Source: Neckera pumila
Lineage: Eukaryota; Streptophyta; Bryopsida; Hypnales; Neckeraceae
Direction: 5' to 3'
Assembly (NCBI GenBank): GCA_963969595.1
Contig: OZ018410.1
Coordinates: 2,480,001-2,544,000, forward strand
DNA: 64,000 bases
Within the stretch, counting starts at the first letter, position 1. Each line of letters begins with the position of its first letter. Below are positions 8,797 through 18,146 of the stretch, one piece after another. Under the pieces are notes generated by a model, which saw nothing but the letters and a program-made list of their open reading frames with translations, ran no database searches and was not told where the DNA came from. Position numbers and translations under genes: made by a program.

Positions 8797-10266
8797 TTGT
8801 ATGGCCTCACTTGCTACGCAATCCAAGGGAGACAGGAAACAGAATCCTACCGCAAGGTGGTTGCGTATCATGGCGAGAGGACGGACATAAACGACTTTCT
8901 TCACGACAACCCACCGTACCTCGCAAATTATGTGCGGCCACGACTTCTTGGGACCCCTGAAATGAATTCTGACTCCACGCCTTCAAGAGAAGGCACAGAG
9001 CGTGAGGAAGTACATGAAGAAGCGAGGGAAGAGGCCGTTCGGGAAGACGTTGGACAGCAAGGAACTAACGAACTCGGTATTAACGAGTTCGGAACAAACG
9101 ATGATATTCTCAGGGTCGGGGAAATGGAAGTCAGGGTGGAGAGCTTCCAAGTGCAAAACCGGGAGCCGGAGGACGTAACCGTGGAACTTCACGAGCCTGA
9201 TGTGGAGACAAGGAAGAAGGATAAGGGGAAAGAGCCAGAATATGAAGTCATCGATTTAGAGGACGACGACATGGATACCTACTCCGACATGGAGACTTTC
9301 GACTATGGTGGGCCGGAAGTGGATCAGGCTGGACCATCCGGGGGAGACAACTCCGCGGAGGCTTCGGGGGAGAAGACTGGGACCGAGACGGACCCCGAGA
9401 AGTCGGCCACTGAGACTGAAGCTGGCGGAAGTGTCTCCTTGGCGCTGGGGCCCGTGAAGAAGGAGAACAGGGAGTTCTGGGCACAGCGGGACTTGAATAA
9501 AATTAAGAAGGCGGAGGAAGAGAGGATTGAGAGAGAACGGGTGAAGAAGGTGGAGGAGGACAATAAAAGGCTGGAGAGAGAACGTATGGAGCAGGAAGAA
9601 GAGAACAGGAGGCTCGCAAGAGAACGGGAGGAGCAGGCAAAAGAAATTGAAGAGCTCAGGCATAAGCTCGCAGCCCAATCGCAGGGCCAGTCATTGTCTC
9701 AACAGGGAGGCAGTGATGTCCATGTTGTGGGCGAGTCCTCCCAGGCCTCCGTCAAGCAATCCAGGAAGGACACCTCCGAGGATTGTCTTCGACACGAAGA
9801 TAATCCTGTTCCTCTTCCTCTTCCTGTCCAATGTGCGAATGAGCCCCAAGTCCTCCAAACGCAAGACGCAGAAACTAGCAATCCTTTAGAAGCGATTGTA
9901 ACATCCGTCCTGCCCCTAGTGATTGAGCCTGCTACTGCGCTTAAGATGCCCCACCCCGAAACAGCTCCAGAAGGATCACCTGTTGTTGAAGTTTATCCTC
10001 GAGGCGAGGATATCTCAAGGCAGTCTCCTACCTTGGAGTTCCAACAACCATTGATCCCAGAGACGCAAGAGGAAAATGTCCCTGTCGAACCCAGTGCCCC
10101 TTCTGAGACGCCGGCACTTCCACGAGGAGCATGGGAAATGGAGAACCCTGGCGACGACGACGACGACGAGACTCTTGATTACGGGGTGTATCTTAATGAG
10201 GGCGAGGACATGGAGACGGATCAGGTACAGCCTTCTCCATCTTCAGACCCTTACGATTATTCATGA
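8797..10266 (+). CDS. Gene A exon 3: end of methylase-like fold, acidic coiled-coil tail
   Basis: 489 codons plus TGA (residues 933-1421). The first 40 or so residues (LYGLTCYAIQ...) complete the methyltransferase-like motif I/II region begun in exon 2. Next comes a long acidic, presumably disordered stretch rich in Glu, Asp and Ser. VIDLEDDD at residues 1083-1090 looks like a SUMO-interacting motif. Residues about 1164-1228 are a strongly charged coiled coil (repeats of ERE, EEE, KRLERER). The C-terminus is acidic with repeated DYG motifs and a D/E run. Two palindromes (P11, P12) are embedded in frame. Possible polyadenylation signal AATAAA at 10528. An alternative is splicing from CAG|GTACAG at 10225 to 10766, in phase, which would fuse this gene to gene B. 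Confidence 0.65.
   Translation: MYGLTCYAIQGRQETESYRKVVAYHGERTDINDFLHDNPPYLANYVRPRLLGTPEMNSDSTPSREGTEREEVHEEAREEAVREDVGQQGTNELGINEFGTNDDILRVGEMEVRVESFQVQNREPEDVTVELHEPDVETRKKDKGKEPEYEVIDLEDDDMDTYSDMETFDYGGPEVDQAGPSGGDNSAEASGEKTGTETDPEKSATETEAGGSVSLALGPVKKENREFWAQRDLNKIKKAEEERIERERVKKVEEDNKRLERERMEQEEENRRLAREREEQAKEIEELRHKLAAQSQGQSLSQQGGSDVHVVGESSQASVKQSRKDTSEDCLRHEDNPVPLPLPVQCANEPQVLQTQDAETSNPLEAIVTSVLPLVIEPATALKMPHPETAPEGSPVVEVYPRGEDISRQSPTLEFQQPLIPETQEENVPVEPSAPSETPALPRGAWEMENPGDDDDDETLDYGVYLNEGEDMETDQVQPSPSSDPYDYS
9781..9805. repeat. Palindrome P11, inside coding sequence
   Basis: Half-sites TTGTCTTCG and CGAAGATAA around spacer ACA, with GA/TC outer symmetry. It reads in frame as DCLRHEDN in a disordered part of the protein. 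Confidence 0.85.
9993..10013. repeat. Palindrome P12, inside coding sequence
   Basis: Half-sites TTATCCTCG and CGAGGATAT around spacer AGG. It reads in frame as VYPRGEDI. Confidence 0.85.
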
Positions 10267-10527
10267 GTATGTGAACTGCCTTGTGATGGATGTTTTGTGG
10301 GCATTCCATCTAATTGTCATTCACAAAGTCGTAGGCACTTATGTCTGTTCATTCTGCCTTTCAGGGGGGAGTGAACAGTCAGTGATTGTGGGCGTCTACG
10401 AACTGCCCACTTGTGACATCTTGTAGTAGCATAGTGTACAGATAGGAACGGAGGGTAGTTGGCACTTGTGCGAAATCCGCTAGTGATCAGCGAACGCTAA
10501 AAACGCTTGTATCATATATTATTTTGA

Positions 10528-10533
10528 AATAAA
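10528..10533 (+). terminator. Possible polyadenylation signal of gene A
   Basis: AATAAA in AT-rich sequence about 260 bases after the gene A stop codon. It supports ending gene A at 10266 and treating gene B as separate. Confidence 0.4.
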
Positions 10534-10756
10534 TATGAATGACACATTTTCAACTGAATCGTGTCTAATGAATTGACTTTGTCCATGCTTGTGACCAGCC
10601 CGAAAGAATGAAAAGTGTGCTCCGTCCGAAAGCTCTGAAACAATCTCTTAACGGAGGGGTTCTGCAATCGCTTAGTGGAAATCTCTGCTTGTCGCCGTTT
10701 TATGGCTCTCATGATTCTGCGTTTCAACAGGTTACCTCATCTCTCTTGTGTTATGC

Positions 10757-11638
10757 ATGCATCAGGTAGAACAAGAGAGGCGCGCGGAGAGAGTGCCGCG
10801 GAGAGTGTCCTCAGTAGTGGTTAAGCCGCCACAGAAGTGGTTGAACATTGTGTTCGACCTGAACTGCGTGCTATGCGAGTGCATAAATAAGTCGCAGTAT
10901 ACGGGCAAAATAAAATACGAAGTCCACGATAATCAATTTAGTGACAGGCACCCCACCATGGTGGGCACCAAGGCCGTCTTCGTTCGTCCGGGCTTGAGGG
11001 AATTCCTAGATGAGGTCTCCAGCATCGCTAGTCGCGTCGTAGTTTGGAGCTCCATGTTGAAGAAGAGCGTGGAGCCCATCGCGGGATTTCTGTTCCAAAA
11101 CTGTTCTAAATCTCCCTTCGACATTCTAGGACAGGACAAGTGCAGGATGGTAGAGACCTCGAAAAAGAAGTTCCTTAACGACGCTTGGAGTCCCTTCAAG
11201 CCGTTGTTCCTCAAAGTGCTCGATGATCACTTGTTCGTAGATCCCGGTGATCCAACGGCTTTTAATAAAGAGAACACCATTCTAATTGACGACTCCCCCT
11301 TAAAGAGTGTCCTCAATGAGAACGGAAACGCCATATTTCTAGAGAGCTGGAATCATTACGTGCGGAAAGACCAAGCACTGATGGGAGTGCTCATGCCATG
11401 GCTGACGCAACTCCACGAGGACTGTCCAACGGGGCGCTTGCGGGAGTATGTAGACTCGCACCGGATTGGGGAGAGCCCCACGACGGAAACCTCGTACAGA
11501 GTTGACCTTCTCTTGAGTGGGTTGAAGGAATCCGCCGCGTATTTAGGATCGCGTTATGTCCTACCGGGGATGAATTTAGTGATAGAGCCCGAGGCCGAGA
11601 AGAATGTCGAGGAAAGGACCTTCGCCATGTCAACCTAG
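10757..11638 (+). CDS. Gene B: FCP1/NLI-interacting-factor-like HAD phosphatase domain, probably inactive
   Basis: 293 residues from ATG at 10757. Residues 28-235 match the FCP1 homology (NLI-interacting factor) domain of the HAD superfamily: FDLNCVL at 33-39 in the place of the catalytic DxDxT/V motif, FVRPGLREFL at 75-84, VVVWSSM near 94-100 in the place of the second motif, and ILIDDSP at 175-181 for the last motif. The second catalytic Asp is Asn (N36), so phosphatase activity is doubtful; many plant relatives share D-x-N. The N-terminus is short and basic, and there is no signal peptide. It lies about 490 bases downstream of gene A on the same strand and may instead be spliced to it (acceptor CATCAG| at 10765, phase 0). 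GC-rich like gene A. Family assignment is fairly sure; role here is unknown. Confidence 0.7.
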   Translation: MHQVEQERRAERVPRRVSSVVVKPPQKWLNIVFDLNCVLCECINKSQYTGKIKYEVHDNQFSDRHPTMVGTKAVFVRPGLREFLDEVSSIASRVVVWSSMLKKSVEPIAGFLFQNCSKSPFDILGQDKCRMVETSKKKFLNDAWSPFKPLFLKVLDDHLFVDPGDPTAFNKENTILIDDSPLKSVLNENGNAIFLESWNHYVRKDQALMGVLMPWLTQLHEDCPTGRLREYVDSHRIGESPTTETSYRVDLLLSGLKESAAYLGSRYVLPGMNLVIEPEAEKNVEERTFAMST

Positions 11639-11810
11639 ACTCTAGTAGGCACTGTACATTGTGTGAATTGGTATTTTTTGTAATATTTCATTCTTATGTA
11701 TAATTAAAGTTTTCATATTTCATTTCATTATGTAGTCCTACTGTCTGTGGTGTTTTATTTCGTCTTCTTGCACTGCTGTTATTTGTCTTGTGTTGCGATC
11801 ATGTCTTCCA
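11639..11810 (+). other. Spacer or intron between genes B and C
   Basis: AT-rich, with AATTAAAG near 11702 as a weak polyadenylation-like signal. No clear donor was found at the end of gene B, so I treat B and C as separate genes. Confidence 0.4.
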
Positions 11811-11831
11811 TTATCTTTGGGCCGAAGATAA
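11811..11831. repeat. Palindrome P13
   Basis: Half-sites TTATCTTTG and CGAAGATAA around spacer GGC, immediately upstream of the first in-frame ATG of gene C. Confidence 0.85.
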
Positions 11832-12812
11832 ATGTGTGGACCTGTTACGATACCTCTGTGGATTCAGTTTGGAGGGCCCCTTCAGCACTCGTTCCATTAC
11901 CAACAGCCTATGACAAGGAGCCTCTTGTCCGGATCGGAAGCGTCGCTCTCGAGGAGGTCCGGCTCAGAAGGGGGAAGCTTCTTGGCCTCATCGTATTCGA
12001 AGCCTGCTGTCTTTGGCTCTGCAACGGATGCTGCCTCCGCGGCCATAGACTTCTCGAAGGGAAATGTAGAAAAAGGTGCCGTGGACAGCCCGCCAAGTCG
12101 GGGACCGCCCAGGACCCCGATTTGCTCGCCACCGCCGATGAAGTGGAAAGACTCGGCACCAAGTCGACTCCGTTCGCAGTCGCCCACTCCCCGAACCCCG
12201 AGTCACCCGCACCGAAAACTGTACGAGGGTGACAAATCACTTGTCCACCTCGATGTTGGAGTCTTGAAACCACCCAAGGTAGGAGGTGACTCGCTCCTGA
12301 AGAGCTACCCAGAAGCAGATTCGAGCAATGGGGATCGGAAAAGGAAGCCTCTAGCCGATGATTGGACTGAGGTTTGGAGTCCGCAACGACTAGGCATCGT
12401 CGACTCCCAGTCCCCTAAACCTAGCGGAGGCAGTCCGTTGCCTTCCACTGTATCTATTCTACACAAACCAGTCCTTGTGAAGCATCCGCGTTTGAACGTC
12501 TCGCGTTCGGCTGGATTTGTAGATCCACATGTAAACATTGTCCATAGATTGCTACCAAAACCGCCTCCTCGAACTTCTGCAACTCTTTCCAGTGAAGAAA
12601 TTTATTCTCGGATCGAACGCAAGCGACGGAGAGAAGTGAAGGACGTACTGAAGCTCGGGGGATTCAGCTCCTTCCGAAACACATCTGAGCACGTTAAGCC
12701 AACTCGGCGCGAGGATATTCTAAGAGGATATGCCAAACTGAAAGTGTTGGAGGCAGAGAAAGAGGCGAAGGAGGCCTCGAGGACCAGTTCTTCCACTAAG
12801 AACGATGGTTAG
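11832..12812 (+). CDS. Gene C: basic Ser/Pro-rich protein of unknown function
   Basis: 326 residues from ATG at 11832; the start is uncertain because that ATG abuts palindrome P13 and because acceptors such as GATTCAG| near 11868 could define a later exon start (next in-frame Met at 11910). The first two thirds are rich in Ser, Pro, Arg and Lys and look disordered, with clusters such as DRKRKP. The last 90 residues form a charged helical region (EEIYSRIERKRRREVK and LKVLEAEKEAKEA). No domain was recognised. A degenerate palindrome (TTTATTCTCGGATCGAACG, near 12600) reads in frame as IYSRIER, recalling the YPRVED reading of other copies. AATAAA at 12969 could be its polyadenylation signal. The frame is long, GC-rich and uninterrupted, which supports a real gene. 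Confidence 0.5.
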   Translation: MCGPVTIPLWIQFGGPLQHSFHYQQPMTRSLLSGSEASLSRRSGSEGGSFLASSYSKPAVFGSATDAASAAIDFSKGNVEKGAVDSPPSRGPPRTPICSPPPMKWKDSAPSRLRSQSPTPRTPSHPHRKLYEGDKSLVHLDVGVLKPPKVGGDSLLKSYPEADSSNGDRKRKPLADDWTEVWSPQRLGIVDSQSPKPSGGSPLPSTVSILHKPVLVKHPRLNVSRSAGFVDPHVNIVHRLLPKPPPRTSATLSSEEIYSRIERKRRREVKDVLKLGGFSSFRNTSEHVKPTRREDILRGYAKLKVLEAEKEAKEASRTSSSTKNDG

Positions 12813-12968
12813 TGTAGTGGTTCTCATTCACAGAGGAATTGCCTTTGCAAAACAATCATTACTATTAATAGAATAGTCATTGCCGTACATAAAACGACCA
12901 TCTTTTGGGAAGGTAGAGTGCCCCATGTGTGTATATTTTCCTCTACAATTTTACACTCGGTCGTTTAG

Positions 12969-12974
12969 AATAAA
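12969..12974 (+). terminator. Possible polyadenylation signal of gene C
   Basis: AATAAA about 155 bases after the gene C stop codon, in AT-rich sequence. Confidence 0.4.
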
Positions 12975-12979
12975 CTACA

Positions 12980-13490
12980 TTTCATCTTCTATAGTCAAAG
13001 TATTCATATAGGCACATGAGATAAATTTCATTCATAGGTACATGGGTTTTTTAAGGAAGTTAATGTCCTTCAATGTAAAGTGACCCACTTTTATAATGCA
13101 CCATTCTTTTTGGCTTAATCATTATGGAATATTTGGTCATCATTGGCTTACAAATCATGCTATAATTATATAATGTAAAATGCTTCCACCTTGCTTTGTC
13201 CACTGCATGTGTAATCTATTTATTGTATTGTTCCAGTGTGCCTATATTTATTTTTGCCTTCAACAACTTATCTTTGAAACGAAGAGCCTTAAGGTCTCAA
13301 TTCAACCAGTTTCTCTCATTTTAACGAATATGGCCTTTTTAGAGATCCAAAATCCAAAATTTATGAGGTATTTAGGGCATGTCCAATCCAATTTAATCAT
13401 TCATTAGGACACTTATTTATTTTTTCAGACTTCCTAGAGGACTGTAGTCTTGCAATTTTTTGTTTTTTCAGTCCATTTGTCTTTCATAGT
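12980..13490. other. AT-rich spacer
   Basis: No gene seen. GC content falls back to the background level. Confidence 0.6.
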
Positions 13491-13498
13491 GTAAAAGA

Positions 13499-15480
13499 GA
13501 CAATTTGTGAGAACAGTTTCACATTATGTAGAAAAAGATAGACAAATTGACTTTAGATTTTGAAAGATGTAAATAGGCAAGATATGAAGTAGGACAATTT
13601 GTCTTTGCAACGATTCCAACTTGTGTCTTGGTACCGCTTGAGGCAGAATAGCTTTGAACAATTTGTCTTTCTTCGCCCCCACTCTCTCGGTCTTCAGTAG
13701 CGCTCTATCGGTGACAATTTGTCTGTTTCAGCACAGGATGTGCTTTGTTAATATAATTTTGTATAATTCGTCTTTGTGCTCATTCACTTGAGTCTTTTGT
13801 ATTTCCAGTGATTGAATCTACTATTGTGGAGATTGTGAATTTTAAGACAGACAATTTGTTTGTTAAGTGGAAAGTCCAGGTGGACTACTTTGTGAGAGTT
13901 TGAATTGGGCATTACATTGTTGTGTGAATTTGTATCCAGTGATTGGATTCCTTGTTGTAAAATTGTGTTGATAAATTATATGTGTGTTTATGAATTAATT
14001 TGAATCCAGTGATTGGAAAACTTGAACCAGTTGTCTAAACCATTTGACTGAACTTTGCTGGATATTGTGCAATTATAGACGGCGTTCATTGAATGCGTCA
14101 TATTGAAACAATTTGTCAAGTTGTTGAGTGAATTCCCAGTGCGTGGGTCGGAGCTTTTATGTCGATATTTTAGTGAGAGGAGTGAGAGACAATTTGTCTG
14201 AGCGAATATGTGAGTGAAGTAAGAATGATGCGGACGGAGAAAGAATCGCAAGACAATTTGTTCGAAGGCAGCAGTGATGGACAGATGGAGTGGCAATCCA
14301 AATCAAGTGCGAGACAACTTGTTCATCGAGACGTCTATTTGGTAATGTAAACTCTGACAAGTTGTCTGTAAATTAATTGAATTCATATGTATTATCTATT
14401 GAGTATGCAGTGATCAATTTGTTTGTTAATTGAGATCCACAGAAGGATTTTAATTAATTTATCAGAATTGATGAAGTGAGGAAATTGTGAATTGTTATAA
14501 TTAATAATTATTATATTTTTGATTCTAAATTATTAATTTAGAATTCCAGAGAGAGACAATTTGTCTGAGACATTGTAATTGTGAAATTCATTCAAAACTA
14601 TTCTTGATATTGTAACCTGTGATTGTAAAGCAAATTGTTGAATGTTGAATTCTTGTTTTGATAATGAATTATTTTTATAATGAACAAATTGTCTATAAAT
14701 TAAATTGTTTATTAAATATGAATGAAAATTAAAATTATTGTGAGTTAATGAAGTGTTAAATTGAATATGAACCGTCTTTTTGAAGTATGTGGAAAAATTA
14801 TACAAATTGATATGAAAGAGCTTTGTTGTGTGGTGATGAGTCAATTTGTTTACTACGGTGTGTTAATATTGTAAATTAATAAAATAATATAAATTGAACT
14901 TTATAGCCTGTTGGTAGACTAATTGCCAAAAGCTGCAAAATGCTGAGTAGTGTAGCGACAATTTGTTTGGCCATAAGCTGACAATAAAGACAATTTGCCT
15001 TGATTGTGGAACGAAGGACAACTATGGACCAATACCTCATGGAAATTAGTTAGAGATAAAAAATTTTGGTTTTGACAAGTTGTGATAATGTGTAGAGATG
15101 CTGGAAGCTGAAATTGCATTACACACTCATTCCCCTTGCATTAGTATAGGGACAATTTGTTGTAGAGGACTGGGACTGTTTGATACTCATCTAAATTAGT
15201 AATTTGGTTAGCTAAGTAGTGACTGGACAAATTGTTATGGTAAAAAAGCTTTATGGTAATTAAGGAATCTATATAATATATATATATGAAATGTTGCACT
15301 TAAGAGTCTAGATCATGCATGACAAATTGTTGAACAACCTGACAAATCGTCTTGAAATACCCCTAGAATACTAGGCAGGACTGGGACAGCAATCATGCGT
15401 CCAATAACATTATTTAATGGACTGGCCAACAAATTATTTCTTTAGGTATAAGAGTGTATAAAATAAATTGTCTACTGAGA
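13499..15480. repeat. Field of about 25 dispersed GACAATTTGTC motifs
   Basis: No constrained reading frame is present, but the near-palindrome GACAATTTGTC and its close variants recur on both strands at irregular spacing. Examples start at about 13499, 13593, 13657, 13713, 13850, 14106, 14188, 14252, 14313, 14356 (inverted form), 14412, 14555, 14683 (inverted), 14957, 14989, 15074, 15151, 15226 (inverted), 15321 (inverted) and 15341. The most regular form is AGACAATTTGTCT, symmetric apart from the central base. Flanking sequence is not shared, so these are not copies of a larger repeat. Part of the field (13900-14400) is somewhat richer in GC and could be transcribed. Role unknown. Confidence 0.75.
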
Positions 15481-15489
15481 AATTGTGTG

Positions 15490-16260
15490 ATACATAATAT
15501 TGAATTCCTTTTCATTCTAGAAAGCAAGTGACTTTAGCTACAATACGTTAGACTATTTGACCATTCCCAAGATTTTAGAACCTCTATACTATTTCCCTGG
15601 GTTTTGTGAGATGACGAAATCTAGATCACAAGGACAACTATGAATTCTTTTTGAACATCTGAAGAACCAAAAATTCCATGCAAAGGACCAAATGTATGTC
15701 AATTTTAGGTCTGCCGAGAAGGATTTGAGGTCTGCCTAAACCCTAAACCATCTTTGTTCCTTTAGATGTTAATATAGCTATATTAATTTCCTATATGGTA
15801 GCAATAAGAATCCAAGTGCCCTTCAAATTGTGAACTAACAAATGAATAGTTTGCCATTTGTATAAACCATTTGTAGGTGCTCATTAAATTCATAAAACCG
15901 TTTCTTTCCAATCCAATTTCAATCTTTTCTTTTCTAATTCCATAGTCTATTGATGCAAAAATGGCAAAGCCAGAGACAATCTTAGAGTCTACAATTGGTT
16001 TGAGGGCTACTTTGGGTCTCCCTACCTTACCAATAATATTGATTCCAGCTCTGTTTTTCTAAACACTTTGCTATTTAAATATAACTATACTACATAATTC
16101 AATTCAATTCAATTCAATGTATTTTCTCTTACATCTTGTGCATCTATATACTAAATGATTTTTGAAGAATTGAAAAAAAAAGTTGTGGTGGAGGTGGGGG
16201 GGGGGGGAGGAAATTTCTTTCATAGATTTAAAATTCAATTATCCAATAAATTATCAATCT
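15490..16260. other. AT-rich spacer, nothing recognised
   Basis: No gene, array or clear terminal repeat was seen, apart from short AT dinucleotide and AATTC runs. Confidence 0.6.
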
Positions 16261-16265
16261 CATTT

Positions 16266-17375
16266 TTAACTCCAAAAGGACTGAGGCCTTTTTTGTCAAA
16301 AAAAAGTCAAAACTGTCAATATGCAAATCTATTTAAATTGTTCTTTTTTGCATATTTAACTATGAGATCTTCTACCAGACTAGAATAAAAATGTGTGGAA
16401 GAAAATGTAGAAACTTTTACAGTATAGATTGCAAGATATTTGAGTTTCAAGTGAAGAAAATATTTTCTTACAAATATTTTTGACTAGAATTTTTGACTTT
16501 GAGCATTAGAAAAAATATCAACCCTTTGGAGGGGTGCTCCAGATTGGCATGCCAAGCTGTTTCAAGCTTGGCCTGTCAATCTAAAAAAGTCCCTTGGTGA
16601 GCACTTAGCTTGCTCGCCAAAACAATAGATTTTACCGGGTATTTTTTTGTTTTGTTTTGTTTAAATTTTTAACTTGTAAAATTGGGTTCTTGTGCCACTG
16701 TCATAGTAACTTCAATTGCACGAAAATAGGGGGAAAATGAAATTTTCAGTCCCAAAAATTCAAATTTCAAGGTACTTCGGAAGGCTGTGGAGTAGCCCTT
16801 CGGAGGCTTGAAATTTTCTCTTATGGTCCTCTAAACTTCAAATTTTTACACTATAGATTTTATATTTCAGATTTCTTGAGTTGAAGAATTGAGTTGAAAA
16901 TCTAGGGAAAAAAAATTCAAAAACTAAAAATGAATTTTCATTCTTTAAAAAAAGGTTCAGTAGAAGCAAATATGAGATAGAAAGAAAAACTAAATTGTTA
17001 GTAGTTTTGAGACTGAATTGAAATACACAATCATTAGGAAAAGAATGGATGGGGCCTCAAAATAGTCGCGAGACTTTGAACCAACAATCTGACGCAGGTA
17101 AATATAAAAATGTTTTTTTTTGAAAAAATCAATTAAATCAAAAAAATTATAGTATGATGTTTTAGTGTTGCCCAACAAATTCCAATTTGAGCTCAAATAG
17201 CATAACTTTTGCCTTATAACATTGATTGAAATAAAAATTATATATTTCCATAAAGTCAATATAGTTTCCTGTCTTCAAAAAGAGTTTCAAAAAATTATAC
17301 CAAAAATTGAGACCATAGGAGCTTGTCTAAATCACCAAGTGTATCTAAAGGATTTAATTCGTCTATTAGGGATTA
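16266..17375. mobile_element. Decayed TTAA-type element with nested MITE
   Basis: The left end (TTAACTCCAAAAGGACTGAGG) and right end (ATTAGGGATTAAAGGAC) are diverged forms of the TTAACCCCTAAAGGACC terminus. Interior sequence (GTGGAAGAAAATGTAGAAAC..., then ATAGATTGCAAGATATTTG) is shared with 18.2-18.4 kb. The MITE at 16504-16825 has inserted into it. No coding capacity. Confidence 0.4.
16504..16825. mobile_element. MITE family M1, copy 1
   Basis: Terminal inverted repeats of about 30 bases with outer consensus CATTAGAGAAAAAATCAGCC. The interior has an inverted motif around GGCATGCCAAGCT and a hairpin at 16596-16618. Two further copies lie at 38328-38700 and 40615-41199. No coding capacity; superfamily not assigned because the target duplication is unclear. 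Confidence 0.7.
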
Positions 17376-18146
17376 AAGGACATTTTATATCCAAATTTGG
17401 TCAAAATTCATTAGTTTCCTATTTTAAAATATACATTCCAAATATTTGGTATTTTTCTCATATTGTATTATATATCTAAATTTATCTTCATCTTTTTATC
17501 ATAATTTAAATTATTAAAATAAACTTTGACATAGTATTTTAAAACTATTGTTTTATTAAAAATCACAGTAGTTATAAAAATACTGTAAAATGTATGAAAT
17601 CTTGATAAAAAAAATGGAGATCATAGTAGCAAACATCATGGTATAATTGGTATTCCTTGAACTCACATCAAGAGGTTTGATAGAAAAAGTTCAAATGGTG
17701 TATTTTAAGCTTTTAAGATGCTACCTTCAAAGTACCACACAACTTCAATTTTAACAATTTACAAAAAAAAAAGTATGCATCAAAAAGTAGATTATTGGAG
17801 CTACATTTTCTTAATAAAACTCAAAAACATTTAAAATCAAGAACTATGTGAAATTGAAGTTTGACTTTTAAAATGCCCCTTAGGCTTGCAAGGTTCTTTA
17901 AGGATTACTACCATGTAAAATAAATTTTTATTTTTTCAAATTAAAAAAGGGAAAGATAAAACGAACTTTTGGAAAGGACTCATAAAATTTGTTTTAGAAA
18001 TTAGAGAATTATGATCTCACAATTATTTGATTTTTTACTTACGATCTTAAAGAGATATATTCAAAATAATCAGCTAAGCAATATAATGCTTGGATTTATG
18101 CTCAAAAATAAAAATTTGCATTGTTTTCAAAACATATAATTTTACA
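17376..18146. other. AT-rich spacer
   Basis: No gene or boundary recognised; probably decayed repeat. Confidence 0.5.

Noticed and set aside
13988..14844. Minus-strand frames of about 100 codons in the GACAATTTGTC field
   Set aside because: They are AT-rich, without motifs, and their apparent repetition comes from the short DNA motif rather than protein conservation.
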